Origin: Zeimonas sp050187175
GTDB lineage: Bacteria; Pseudomonadota; Gammaproteobacteria; Burkholderiales; Burkholderiaceae_E
Assembly (NCBI GenBank): GCA_050187175.1
Contig: JBFWXS010000007.1
Location: forward strand, 79,281-143,280
DNA length: 64,000 bases
Direction of reading: 5' to 3'
Part shown: positions 1-6,775 of the stretch, one piece after another
Position numbering within the stretch: position 1 is the stretch's first letter
How the letters are laid out: every line of letters begins with the position of its first letter
Notes under the pieces: generated by a model
The model's database searches: none
Seen by the model: only the letters and a program-made list of their open reading frames with translations
What the model was told of the DNA's origin: nothing
Position numbers and translations under genes: made by a program

Positions 1-1
1 G

Positions 2-289
2 GAGTACTTCGAGGCGGAGGACGCCCTCGGCCAGTGGATCGAAGAACGGTGCCTGCTGGCCAAGACCCACCGCGAAGGCGTGTCCGAGCTGTTCGCCGAC
101 TGGCGCGAGTGGGCCGAGCGCGCTGGCGAGTACGTGGGCTCGGTCAAGCGGTTCTCCGAGCTGATGGCCACCCGCAAGTTCGAGAAGTGCCGCCTGACCG
201 GTGGCGCTCGCGCGCTGGCCGGCATCAGCCTGCGGCCGCGACCGCCGAGCGACACCTATCGCGGCGGCTACCCCTATCGAGACGACTGA
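2..289 (+). CDS. Phage P4-type primase/helicase, C-terminal fragment
   Basis: The window opens inside this gene; 95 codons plus a TGA remain. The tail resembles the C-terminus of phage/plasmid primase-helicases of the P4/D5 family, with a W-I-E-E-R-C motif, an A-D-W-R-E-W-A motif, and a G-E-Y-V-G-S-x-K-R-F-S segment that in this family forms a small DNA-binding domain. These enzymes prime and unwind phage DNA in the cytoplasm. The catalytic and Walker motifs would lie left of the window, so the assignment rests on the tail alone. The gene is followed by the resolvase in the same orientation, as in replication modules. Confidence 0.7.
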   Translation, partial: EYFEAEDALGQWIEERCLLAKTHREGVSELFADWREWAERAGEYVGSVKRFSELMATRKFEKCRLTGGARALAGISLRPRPPSDTYRGGYPYRDD

Positions 290-416
290 CATGCGGTCGA
301 GTGACGGATCTGACAGGTCTGGTGATTAACCCCTCACGCGTGGGCGTACACGCACGATAGGGAGATAACCGTTGAACCTGTCGCATCCGTCACTCGCCCA
401 CACAACGGAGCGAATG

Positions 417-881
417 ATGAACACGACGATCCTGGCCCTGGACCTGGGCACACACACCGGATGGGCGCTGCTGCATCTGGACGGCACGATCACCAGCGGC
501 ACCGAGCACTTCAAGCCGCAGCGCTTCGAGGGCGGTGGCATGCGCTTCCTTCGATTCAAGCGCTGGCTCGCTGAACTGCTGTCCGCGAGCGGCCACATCA
601 ATGCGGTGTTCTTCGAGGAAGTGCGTCGCCATGCGGGCGTCGATGCCGCGCATGCCTACGGCGGCTTCATGGGGCACCTCACCGCCTGGTGCGAGCACCA
701 CAACATCCCGTACCAGGGCGTTCCGGTCGGCACGATCAAGAAGCACGCGACCGGCAAAGGCAATGCCGGCAAGGACGACATGATCGCGTCGGTCCGCCAG
801 CGTGGCCATGCCCCGGCCGACGACAACGAGGCGGACGCCCTGGCCCTCCTGCACTGGGCTGTTCAGACGCAAGAGGTGTGA
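417..881 (+). CDS. RuvC-like Holliday-junction resolvase of phage type
   Basis: The product is 154 residues long and has an RNase-H/RuvC-like pattern. An L-A-L-D-L-G-T-H-T-G-W strand near the N-terminus carries the first catalytic Asp, F-F-E-E-V carries a central Glu, and D-D-N-E-A-D-A near the C-terminus carries the last acidic pair. Such enzymes resolve branched phage DNA before packaging. The ATG at 417 was chosen because GGAG at 407-410 is well spaced. The ATG at 414 and a TTG at 372 are alternatives, the TTG giving 15 extra residues of low quality. The stop at 881 lies 1 base before the next start, so translation is probably coupled. Confidence 0.75.
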   Translation: MNTTILALDLGTHTGWALLHLDGTITSGTEHFKPQRFEGGGMRFLRFKRWLAELLSASGHINAVFFEEVRRHAGVDAAHAYGGFMGHLTAWCEHHNIPYQGVPVGTIKKHATGKGNAGKDDMIASVRQRGHAPADDNEADALALLHWAVQTQEV

Positions 882-882
882 G

Positions 883-1092
883 ATGAAGATTCCCACACCA
901 ACCTACCGTTGCCCCCTGGGTCGACTGCAGCCTGAGCCGGTCGACATCGAGGCTTTGAAGCAACGTGGCTGGCGTGACCAGCACGTCCTCGTGGTCAACG
1001 AGTCCGACGAGCGGCTGGACTTCGTTGAGCGGGAGTTCGTTCGTCGCATCGGCGAACGCCTCTACGGCAAGGGGGGCCTGCGTCATGGCTGA
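883..1092 (+). CDS. Small conserved phage protein, function unknown
   Basis: This 69-residue protein starts one base after the resolvase stop and overlaps the start of the next gene by 8 bases, so it sits inside a translationally coupled string. The middle reads as a compact alpha/beta fold (H-V-L-V-V-N-E-S-D-E-R-L-D-F-V-E) and the C-terminus is basic. No catalytic motif is visible. The coding call rests on spacing and codon pattern. Confidence 0.6.
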   Translation: MKIPTPTYRCPLGRLQPEPVDIEALKQRGWRDQHVLVVNESDERLDFVEREFVRRIGERLYGKGGLRHG

Positions 1093-1486
1093 CCGTCACA
1101 CCACCTGGACGATGGAGGATGTGGCGGCTCGCTTCGAGGAGGCCGCGACCACCGGACGACGCCTGCCTCCTGTGCGCGTGCAGGGCTACTTCAACACGTG
1201 GCCTGCGTTCGTTCGCAAGGAGTGGGAGGCCTTCGCAGCCGACGAGAAGGTCTACCGCCCCTTCCCACCGAGCCCGGAGGCCGTAGACCGGATGTTGGAG
1301 ACGATGCGCTGGGTGCAGTGGCTGGAGGTCGAGCAGCGCCACCTCGTGTGGATGCGCGCCAAGCGCTACGGCTGGCGCGACATCACGATCCGATTCGCCT
1401 GCGACCGCACGACGGCGTGGCGGCGCTGGCAGAAGGCTCTGCAGACCGTCACCGACCGGCTGAACTGCCTCGGGTTGAGGCCGTAG
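1085..1486 (+). CDS. DUF6362-type helix-turn-helix phage protein
   Basis: The 133-residue product has the W-T-M-E-D-V-A-x-R-F-E-E-A start, a conserved R-L-P-P-V-R-V-Q-G-Y-F segment and a C-terminal helical half. In the latter, R-Y-G-W-R-D-I and a T-T-A-W-R-R-W-Q-K-A-L helix look like a helix-turn-helix. This matches my recollection of DUF6362, a phage family often found between early and late genes. It may be a transcription factor acting on the repeats just downstream (1487-1880), but that is inference. The gene overlaps its upstream neighbour by 8 bases. Confidence 0.65.
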   Translation: MADRHTTWTMEDVAARFEEAATTGRRLPPVRVQGYFNTWPAFVRKEWEAFAADEKVYRPFPPSPEAVDRMLETMRWVQWLEVEQRHLVWMRAKRYGWRDITIRFACDRTTAWRRWQKALQTVTDRLNCLGLRP

Positions 1487-1594
1487 TGTTTTGGCGGAAT
1501 TGCGAGGGCGTGGTGTGCAACCAGTGGGCGTGAGCGGCGAGATGCGGCTTTTGCCTGCGCAACAAAACCGGTAGGTTGGCCGTAGTATTTCGGC
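1479..1594. repeat. Pair of 17-bp direct repeats
   Basis: A 17-bp sequence beginning GGCCGTAGT occurs at 1479-1495, spanning the DUF6362 stop codon, and again at 1578-1594 with two differences. Two near-identical copies 99 bp apart in a control region suggest protein binding sites or a local duplication. Confidence 0.5.
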
Positions 1595-1880
1595 TATCTT
1601 CTGGACAGAGCTGACCTCGGACGGCAGCGGCCCAGGCAAAAGGGGTCCTTCCTTCCGAAGATGCCATGCGGGGGGCGCGAGCGCGGCATTCGCCTAGCGT
1701 CCGACTGCAAACCCAGGTTTGCAGGGTTTGCAGGTTTGCACCCCGGCCCATCCAGCCCCGCCAGTGATCGCATCACTGGCCCGACGCCTCCCTTGCGGAG
1801 GCGTTTCTATTTCTTCGGCCCGCGACAGGTTGGCTCCTTACCTGTCCGGGCTGCTTTCATTCGAGGTCCTGATCCTGAAC
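1487..1880. promoter_or_regulatory. 394-bp non-coding control region between early genes and methyltransferases
   Basis: No convincing gene is present. From left to right it holds four structures. The second copy of the 17-bp repeat is at 1578-1594. A perfect 9-bp palindrome, CTGCAAACC/GGTTTGCAG with a 2-base centre, is at 1705-1724, followed by two more direct GTTTGCA copies at 1726-1733 and 1734-1740. A perfect 8-bp inverted repeat with a 3-base loop is at 1761-1779. Beyond an intrinsic terminator, a hairpin with arms GACAGGT/ACCTGTC is at 1824-1846, 35 bases before the methyltransferase start. This density suggests an operator array plus leader, probably a switch between early and late or lysogenic expression. 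Confidence 0.55.
1785..1810 (+). terminator. Intrinsic terminator
   Basis: A perfect 7-bp GC-rich stem (CGCCTCC/GGAGGCG) with a 5-base loop is followed by TTTCTATTT. It would end transcription from the resolvase/DUF6362 string and insulate the methyltransferase genes. Confidence 0.7.
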
Positions 1881-3278
1881 ATGCTCAACGTCGACTACCG
1901 CAAGGTCGAGACGCTGATTCCCTACGCCCGCAATCCACGGACCCACTCCGACGCGCAGGTGGCCAAGATCGCCGCCAGCATCGTCGAGTACGGCTGGACC
2001 AGCCCGGTGCTGGTCGATGGTGACAACGGCGTGATCGCAGGGCATGGACGGCTCGCCGCCGCGCGCAAGCTCGGCCTCGACGAGGTGCCGGTGATCGAGC
2101 TGGGCCACCTGACGCCGGCACAGAAGCGCGCCTACGTCATCTCCGACAACCGCCTGGCGCTCGACGCCGGGTGGGACGAGGAACTGCTGGCGCTGGAGTT
2201 GGCTGAGCTGTCCGATGCGGGCTACGACCTGGCGTTGACCGGGTTCGACGAGTCCGAGATCGATGCGCTGCTGGCCGATGAGACGACGGGCGGCGACGGC
2301 GAGCAGGAAGAAGGTGGCGACGACGCTGCTGACGATGTCCCGGAGACCCCGCCGGTCCCGGTGTCTCGCGCTGGCGATGTCTGGGCGCTCGGCCCGCACC
2401 GCCTGTTCTGCGGCGACGCCGCCGACGCCAAAGTGGTCGCCGCCTTGATGCAGGGCGAGCGTGCGCGCCTGTGCTTCACCTCGCCGCCCTATGGCAACCA
2501 GCGCGACTACACGACCGGCGGCATCGCCGATTGGGATGCGCTGATGCGCGGCGTGTTCGCCCAGCTGCCGATGGCCGACGACGCACAGGTGCTGGTCAAC
2601 CTCGGCCTCATTCACCGCGACAACGAGTTCGTGCCCTACTGGGACGGCTGGCTCGGTTGGATGCGCACGCAGGGCTGGCGGCGCTTTGCCTGGTACGTGT
2701 GGGACCAGGGGCCGGGCATGCCCGGCGACTGGGCGGGCCGCTTCGCCCCGAGCTTCGAGTTCGTCTTCCACTTCAACCGCGCCAGCCGCAAGCCGAACAA
2801 GATCGTGCCCTGCAAGCACGCCGGCCAGGAGTCGCATCTGCGCGCCGATGGCTCGTCGACCGCGATGCGCAGCAAGGAGGGCGAGGTCGGCGGTTGGACC
2901 CATGCAGGTCAACCGACGCAGGACACCCGGATTCCCGACTCGGTGATCCGCGTGATGCGCCACAAGGGCAAGATTGGCCAGGACATCGACCACCCGGCCG
3001 TGTTCCCGGTGGCGCTGCCGCAGTTCGTCATCGAGGCCTACTCGGACGAGGGCGACCTGGTGTTCGAGCCCTTCGGCGGCAGCGGCACGACGATGCTGGC
3101 CGCGCAGCGCACCGGTCGCATCTGCCGCACCGTCGAGATCGCGCCGGAGTACGTGGACGTCGCCGTTCGGCGCTTCCAGCAGAACCATCCGGACGTGCCA
3201 GTCACATTGCTCGCGACCGGTCGGTCCTTTGACGAAGTCGCGGCCGAGCGGCTGGCGGCGACCGAGGTGGCGGCATGA
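1881..3278 (+). CDS. ParB-like domain fused to DNA methyltransferase (TSPPY type)
   Basis: The 465-residue protein begins with a ParB-type nuclease-like domain (about residues 1-110) containing G-H-G-R-L-A-A at 54-60. After an acidic linker comes a beta-class DNA methyltransferase with catalytic T-S-P-P-Y (SPPY at 201-204) and an AdoMet-binding F-x-x-F-G-G-S-G-T-T near 395-403. SPPY is more usual in N4-cytosine enzymes. Phage enzymes of this build modify phage DNA and can give protection from host restriction. The ATG at 1881 follows the hairpin leader; an upstream reading frame exists but lacks family similarity. Its stop overlaps the start of the next, paralogous gene by 4 bases. Confidence 0.85.
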   Translation: MLNVDYRKVETLIPYARNPRTHSDAQVAKIAASIVEYGWTSPVLVDGDNGVIAGHGRLAAARKLGLDEVPVIELGHLTPAQKRAYVISDNRLALDAGWDEELLALELAELSDAGYDLALTGFDESEIDALLADETTGGDGEQEEGGDDAADDVPETPPVPVSRAGDVWALGPHRLFCGDAADAKVVAALMQGERARLCFTSPPYGNQRDYTTGGIADWDALMRGVFAQLPMADDAQVLVNLGLIHRDNEFVPYWDGWLGWMRTQGWRRFAWYVWDQGPGMPGDWAGRFAPSFEFVFHFNRASRKPNKIVPCKHAGQESHLRADGSSTAMRSKEGEVGGWTHAGQPTQDTRIPDSVIRVMRHKGKIGQDIDHPAVFPVALPQFVIEAYSDEGDLVFEPFGGSGTTMLAAQRTGRICRTVEIAPEYVDVAVRRFQQNHPDVPVTLLATGRSFDEVAAERLAATEVAA

Positions 3279-4543
3279 CGGCGTCCTGGCTCGCCGACAA
3301 GATCGAGCAGTGGCCGACGGCCAAGCTGCTGCCATACGCACGCAACGCGCGCACGCACTCGGAAGCGCAGGTCGCGCAGATCGCCGCGTCGATTGCCGAG
3401 TTCGGCTTCACCAATCCGATCCTTGCCGGCAGTGACGGCGTGATCGTCGCTGGCCACGGGCGGCTCGCGGCCGCGCAGAAGCTCGGCCTGGAAGTGGTGC
3501 CGGTCGTGGTGCTCGACCACCTCAGCCCGACGCAGCGCCGGGCCCTGGTGATCGCAGACAACCGCATCGCCGAGAACGCCGGCTGGGACGACGCCATGCT
3601 GCGCGTCGAACTCGCTGCGCTGGCCGACGACGACTTCAACGTCGCACTGACCGGCTTCGACGCCGACGCGTTGGCCGAACTGATGGCGGGTGAAGAGCCC
3701 GACGCCGAGGGCCAGACCGATGACGATGCCGTCCCCGAGGTGCCCGAGACGCCGATCTCGCGCTCGGGCAATGTCTGGCTGCTTGGCGGTCATCGCCTGC
3801 TGTGCGGCGACTCCACGGTGGCGGCGAGCTACGAGCGACTGCTGGCAGGTGAGCAGGCGGACATGGTCTTCACCGACCCGCCGTACAACGTGAACTACGC
3901 CAACAGCGCCAAGGACAAGATGCGCGGCAAGGATCGCGCGATCCTGAACGACAACCTGGGTGACGGCTTCTACGATTTCCTGCTGGCTGCGTTGACGCCG
4001 ACCGTCGCCCACTGCCGGGGCGGCATCTACGTGGCGATGTCCTCCAGCGAACTCGACGTGCTGCAGGCCGCCTTCCGCGCCGCCGGTGGCAAATGGTCGA
4101 CCTTCATCATCTGGGCGAAGAACACCTTTACGCTGGGCCGCGCCGACTACCAGCGCCAGTACGAGCCGATCCTGTACGGATGGCCGGAGGGGGCGCAGCG
4201 CCACTGGTGCGGAGACCGCGACCAGGGCGACGTCTGGAACATCAAGAAGCCTCAGAAGAACGACCTGCACCCGACGATGAAGCCGGTGGAGCTGGTCGAG
4301 CGCGCGATCCGCAATTCGAGCCGGCCCGGGAACGTGGTGCTCGACCCGTTCGGGGGCTCGGGCACGACGTTGGTCGCCGCCGAGAAGTCAGGGCGGCAGG
4401 CGCGGCTGATCGAGCTCGACCCCAAGTACGTCGACGTGATCGTGCGCCGCTGGCAGGACTGGACCGGCCAGCAGGCCACCCGCGAGTCGGATGGCCTGGT
4501 GTTCGATCAGGCCGCCAGTGAGTCCTCGACGATCTCGCAGTGA
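3275..4543 (+). CDS. ParB-like domain fused to DNA adenine methyltransferase (DPPY type)
   Basis: This 422-residue paralogue of the preceding gene has the same layout: ParB-like domain with G-H-G-R-L-A-A, acidic linker, methyltransferase. The catalytic motif is D-P-P-Y at 201-204, the same position as SPPY in its neighbour, and the AdoMet motif is L-D-P-F-G-G-S-G-T-T near residue 356. DPPY suggests N6-adenine methylation. The ATGA overlap with the upstream gene means the two are coupled. The 3' end overlaps the convergent leftward gene by 37 bases. A local duplication followed by change of target base is the simplest origin. Confidence 0.87.
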   Translation: MTASWLADKIEQWPTAKLLPYARNARTHSEAQVAQIAASIAEFGFTNPILAGSDGVIVAGHGRLAAAQKLGLEVVPVVVLDHLSPTQRRALVIADNRIAENAGWDDAMLRVELAALADDDFNVALTGFDADALAELMAGEEPDAEGQTDDDAVPEVPETPISRSGNVWLLGGHRLLCGDSTVAASYERLLAGEQADMVFTDPPYNVNYANSAKDKMRGKDRAILNDNLGDGFYDFLLAALTPTVAHCRGGIYVAMSSSELDVLQAAFRAAGGKWSTFIIWAKNTFTLGRADYQRQYEPILYGWPEGAQRHWCGDRDQGDVWNIKKPQKNDLHPTMKPVELVERAIRNSSRPGNVVLDPFGGSGTTLVAAEKSGRQARLIELDPKYVDVIVRRWQDWTGQQATRESDGLVFDQAASESSTISQ

Positions 4544-4875
4544 ATCACGAAGCCCGTCAGGTAGGGCATGCCGCGCGGGATGCCGTAGTCCCTGCTGGTC
4601 TGGCGCCCGATGGTCCAGCCCATCCACTGCTGGGTGGCGGCGTTGATCGTGTCCGCCAGGGCTTGGCCGCGGTACAGCGCGTTCTGAACGTCGTCCGCGA
4701 AGTGGCGGCCGTGGCGGCTGTCGAGGAAGGTCCTGACCGATTCGAGGGGCTGGCCGGTGGCGTGCGAGACGGCGGTCATCGCCAGGGGCCAGGCGGCGTT
4801 GGCCTTCTCGTTCATCGTGCCCCAAAAGCCCCAGGCATCGTTCTGGGTGGCGGGGATCGGGCGGGTGGTGTTCAT
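4507..4875 (-). CDS. Conserved phage/ICE protein, function unknown
   Basis: This leftward gene encodes 122 residues, starts at the ATG at 4875 with GGAG close upstream, and is one of four small leftward genes. The sequence is mixed helical (M-N-E-K-A-N-A-A-W-P-L-A-M near the start, D-S-R-H-G-R-H-F-A-D-D-V mid-protein) with no signal peptide, membrane segment or catalytic motif that I recognise. It runs 37 bases into the end of the convergent methyltransferase gene. A copy of the shared 30-bp element lies 40 bases upstream of its start. Confidence 0.65.
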   Translation of the reverse strand: MNTTRPIPATQNDAWGFWGTMNEKANAAWPLAMTAVSHATGQPLESVRTFLDSRHGRHFADDVQNALYRGQALADTINAATQQWMGWTIGRQTSRDYGIPRGMPYLTGFVIHCEIVEDSLAA

Positions 4876-4914
4876 CTCGGGCTCCTTGGCGTTGATCGTT
4901 GCGACGCTCGTAGT

Positions 4915-4944
4915 AACGCGCTGTTCGATGGAGAAGCCAAGCGC
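4915..4944 (-). repeat. 30-bp upstream element, copy A
   Basis: Copy A reads AACGCGCTGTT ... GAAGCCAAGCGC on the + strand and lies 40 bp upstream of the leftward start at 4875. It matches copies B, C and D over the same length without gaps; only the central 6-7 bases vary. Confidence 0.75.
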
Positions 4945-4972
4945 GGCTCGGCCTCTTCTTCGATCTTTCTGA

Positions 4973-5488
4973 TCAGGCGATTCGATAGACCCGTTCGCCA
5001 CCCTGCGGCTTGTCCGAGACGATGCACAGACCGAGCTTCTTCTTGAAGGCGCCGGCGAAGGTGCCGCGCACGGTGTGCGCCTGCCAGCCGGTGGCATCGC
5101 AGATCTGGCGAACGGTGCTGCCCTCGGGGCGGCGCAGCATCGCAATCACCTGGGCCTGCTTGCTGTTCTCGCGGGTGCGCGGCTTGGTGTCCGCGCGCTC
5201 CTTCGCCCACGTAGCTTCGGCGGCGGCTACGGCTGCCTCGATTTCGGGGTCAGCTTCCGGAGGCGCGGGTGCGGGGCGCTCGCGTCCCATCGCGTCGTAG
5301 CCCTCGGCGGCGACGAACCAGTCGGTGCCGTCGGTGGTGATCAGTGCGCGGTTGAGCAAGCCGTCGAGAACCTTCTTACGGGCGCCGCCTTTGATGTTGT
5401 CGGGGAACCAGACGATCTTGCCGTCGTTGTGTTCGAGGGCGTAGGCCAGGATTGCGTACTGGGCGGGGGTCAGTTGGCAGGTGGTCAT
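4973..5488 (-). CDS. DUF3489-domain protein
   Basis: The 171-residue protein has an N-terminal alpha-helical domain (Q-L-T-P-A-Q-Y-A-I-L), a short Ala/Pro/Glu linker near residues 75-105, and a C-terminal winged-helix-like DUF3489 domain. The last contains S-K-Q-A-Q-V-I-A-M-L-R-R and T-G-W-Q-A-H-T-V-R-G. It probably binds DNA, but its target is unknown. The start at 5488 is preceded by AAGGAGCAAGAG. A translated extension to 5551 would run through the repeated element and is rejected. Copy B of the 30-bp element lies 38 bases upstream. Confidence 0.8.
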   Translation of the reverse strand: MTTCQLTPAQYAILAYALEHNDGKIVWFPDNIKGGARKKVLDGLLNRALITTDGTDWFVAAEGYDAMGRERPAPAPPEADPEIEAAVAAAEATWAKERADTKPRTRENSKQAQVIAMLRRPEGSTVRQICDATGWQAHTVRGTFAGAFKKKLGLCIVSDKPQGGERVYRIA

Positions 5489-5525
5489 CTCTTGCTCCTT
5501 GCAGGGTTGATCGGGTGACGTGATG

Positions 5526-5555
5526 AACGCGCTGTTTGCCGGTGAAGCCAAGCGC
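5526..5555 (-). repeat. 30-bp upstream element, copy B
   Basis: Copy B lies 38 bp upstream of the DUF3489 gene start. It shares both arms with the other copies, and its flank on the gene side (CGTGATG on the + strand) is shared with copy C. Confidence 0.78.
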
Positions 5556-5580
5556 CTTCTGCTTGGCTTCGCACTTCGCG

Positions 5581-5847
5581 TCAGCTCTTGCGCAACTCGG
5601 CGATACCGGCCTGCGCGAGATCGAGCGCGGCGGCGTGGAAGGCGGCTTCGGCCACCCAGGGCGCCGCACGGGCGTCGTCGAGCAGTTGCTCCATCACCGT
5701 GCGGCTCTTGGCGCGCATGGCGGCGCAGGCTGCTTCGAGGTCGTCGCGGCTGGCGGCGGCGACTTCCTGGCGGCAGGTGCGTACCAGCACCGTCAACGCA
5801 GCCTCGGCGAGCTTGGTGGCCAGGGTGTCGGGGGTCGTGGTGTTCAT
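5581..5847 (-). CDS. Small helical phage/ICE protein, function unknown
   Basis: The 88-residue product is almost entirely predicted helix and rich in alanine, with no recognisable motif. The start at 5847 is preceded by AAAGGACGAACG. It stops 26 bases before copy B and its own upstream element (copy C) is 41 bases from the start, keeping the modular spacing of the group. Confidence 0.6.
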   Translation of the reverse strand: MNTTTPDTLATKLAEAALTVLVRTCRQEVAAASRDDLEAACAAMRAKSRTVMEQLLDDARAAPWVAEAAFHAAALDLAQAGIAELRKS

Positions 5848-5887
5848 CGTTCGTCCTTTCGATGGGATGGTTCGGGGTGGCGTGATG

Positions 5888-5917
5888 AACGCGCTGTTCG
5901 TCGGTGAAGCCAAGCGC
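5888..5917 (-). repeat. 30-bp upstream element, copy C
   Basis: Copy C lies 41 bp upstream of the leftward start at 5847 and differs from copy B at only two positions in the centre. Confidence 0.78.
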
Positions 5918-5944
5918 TTCCTGCTGGTGTTCCGGGGTTGCTGA

Positions 5945-6142
5945 TCAGCTGTTGGCCTTGTCCGACATGGCGGCCTTGCGGCCCTCCTCGACCCCGGCCT
6001 TGAAGGCGGCCTCGAGGGCGTCTCGTACGCACCAGACCGCCACGTCGTGGAAGTCGAGGCTGTCGGACCTGCGTGTCTGCAGCGTCTCGATCCCGAGGTG
6101 TTGCTGGGCGATCTGGGTGAGGAGGGTTTCGAGCTTGCTCAT
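5945..6142 (-). CDS. DUF6900-like small protein
   Basis: This 65-residue protein has the sequence pattern L-L-T-Q-I-A-Q-Q-H-L-G-I-E-T-L followed by D-S-L-D-F-H-D-V-A-V-W, which I associate with DUF6900, a small family found on prophages and integrative elements. The role is unknown. The ATG at 6142 was chosen because AAGGACACCGAT precedes it and because the longer frame upstream runs through the 30-bp element. It is the first of the four leftward genes, divergent from the terminase genes. Confidence 0.7.
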   Translation of the reverse strand: MSKLETLLTQIAQQHLGIETLQTRRSDSLDFHDVAVWCVRDALEAAFKAGVEEGRKAAMSDKANS

Positions 6143-6179
6143 ATCGGTGTCCTTCGATGGGGTTGGCGATGGACGTATG

Positions 6180-6209
6180 AACACGCTGTTCTCGATGGAA
6201 GCCAAGCGG
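6180..6209 (-). repeat. 30-bp upstream element, copy D
   Basis: Copy D lies 38 bp upstream of the DUF6900-like start. It is the most divergent copy (AACACGCTGTT, ending GCCAAGCGG) but aligns without gaps. It sits in the divergent gap between the leftward group and terminase. Confidence 0.7.
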
Positions 6210-6247
6210 ATTCCGAAGGACCGACAATGAATTGATCGAAGAGGGCA

Positions 6248-6775
6248 ATGGGAATCTCGATTCGGGCTTACGCCCGCCACCGGGGCGTGACCGACACGGC
6301 CGTTCACAAGGCGATTCGCACAGGGCGCATCGCGCCCGAGGTGGACGGCACCATCGACCCCGACAAGGCCGACCGCGAGTGGGCGCGCAACTCCGAGGCT
6401 CCGAAGGCAGGCACTCGCGCCAAGGCGGTCAAAGCCGCTGTGCCGGAGTCAGCGGCCGATGCTCCTGGCGGACTGCCCGCGGGCGGCGCGTCACTGCTGC
6501 AGGCGCGAACCGTCAACGAAGTGGTGAAGGCGCAGACGAACAAGGTGCGCCTGGCCCGTCTCAAGGGCGAACTGGTCGACCGTCCGCAGGCCATCGCGCA
6601 TGTGTTCAAGCTGGCGCGCTCGGAGCGCGATGCGTGGCTGAACTGGCCGGCGCGCATCTCCGCGCAGATGGCGGCCAGGCTCGGCATCGAGCCTCATGCG
6701 ATGCACGTCGCCCTGGAAGCTGCAGTGCGTGAGCACCTGCAGGAACTGGGCGAACTGCGCCCCCGGGTGGACTGA
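6248..6775 (+). CDS. Terminase small subunit
   Basis: The 175-residue protein begins with a helix-turn-helix-like segment (S-I-R-A-Y-A-R-H-R-G-V-T-D-T-A-V-H-K-A-I) of the kind found in Nu1-type packaging proteins. A Pro/Ala linker follows, then a helical C-terminal half with E-R-D-A-W-L-N-W-P-A-R-I. It would recognise phage DNA and load the large subunit. It overlaps the large-subunit ATG by one base, the classical terminase pair arrangement. Confidence 0.82.
   Translation: MGISIRAYARHRGVTDTAVHKAIRTGRIAPEVDGTIDPDKADREWARNSEAPKAGTRAKAVKAAVPESAADAPGGLPAGGASLLQARTVNEVVKAQTNKVRLARLKGELVDRPQAIAHVFKLARSERDAWLNWPARISAQMAARLGIEPHAMHVALEAAVREHLQELGELRPRVD

Noticed and set aside
1857..3341. Long - strand frame opposite the first ParB-methyltransferase
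   Set aside because: Antisense shadow of a gene with clear domain motifs; composition is biased (Arg/Ala/Gly/His) and no start signal is seen.
5488..5551. N-terminal extensions (M-A-S-P-A-N-S-A-F-I-T) of the small leftward genes
   Set aside because: These are translations of the 30-bp repeat. Proper ribosome sites lie before the shorter starts, and the extension is not in frame in all four genes.
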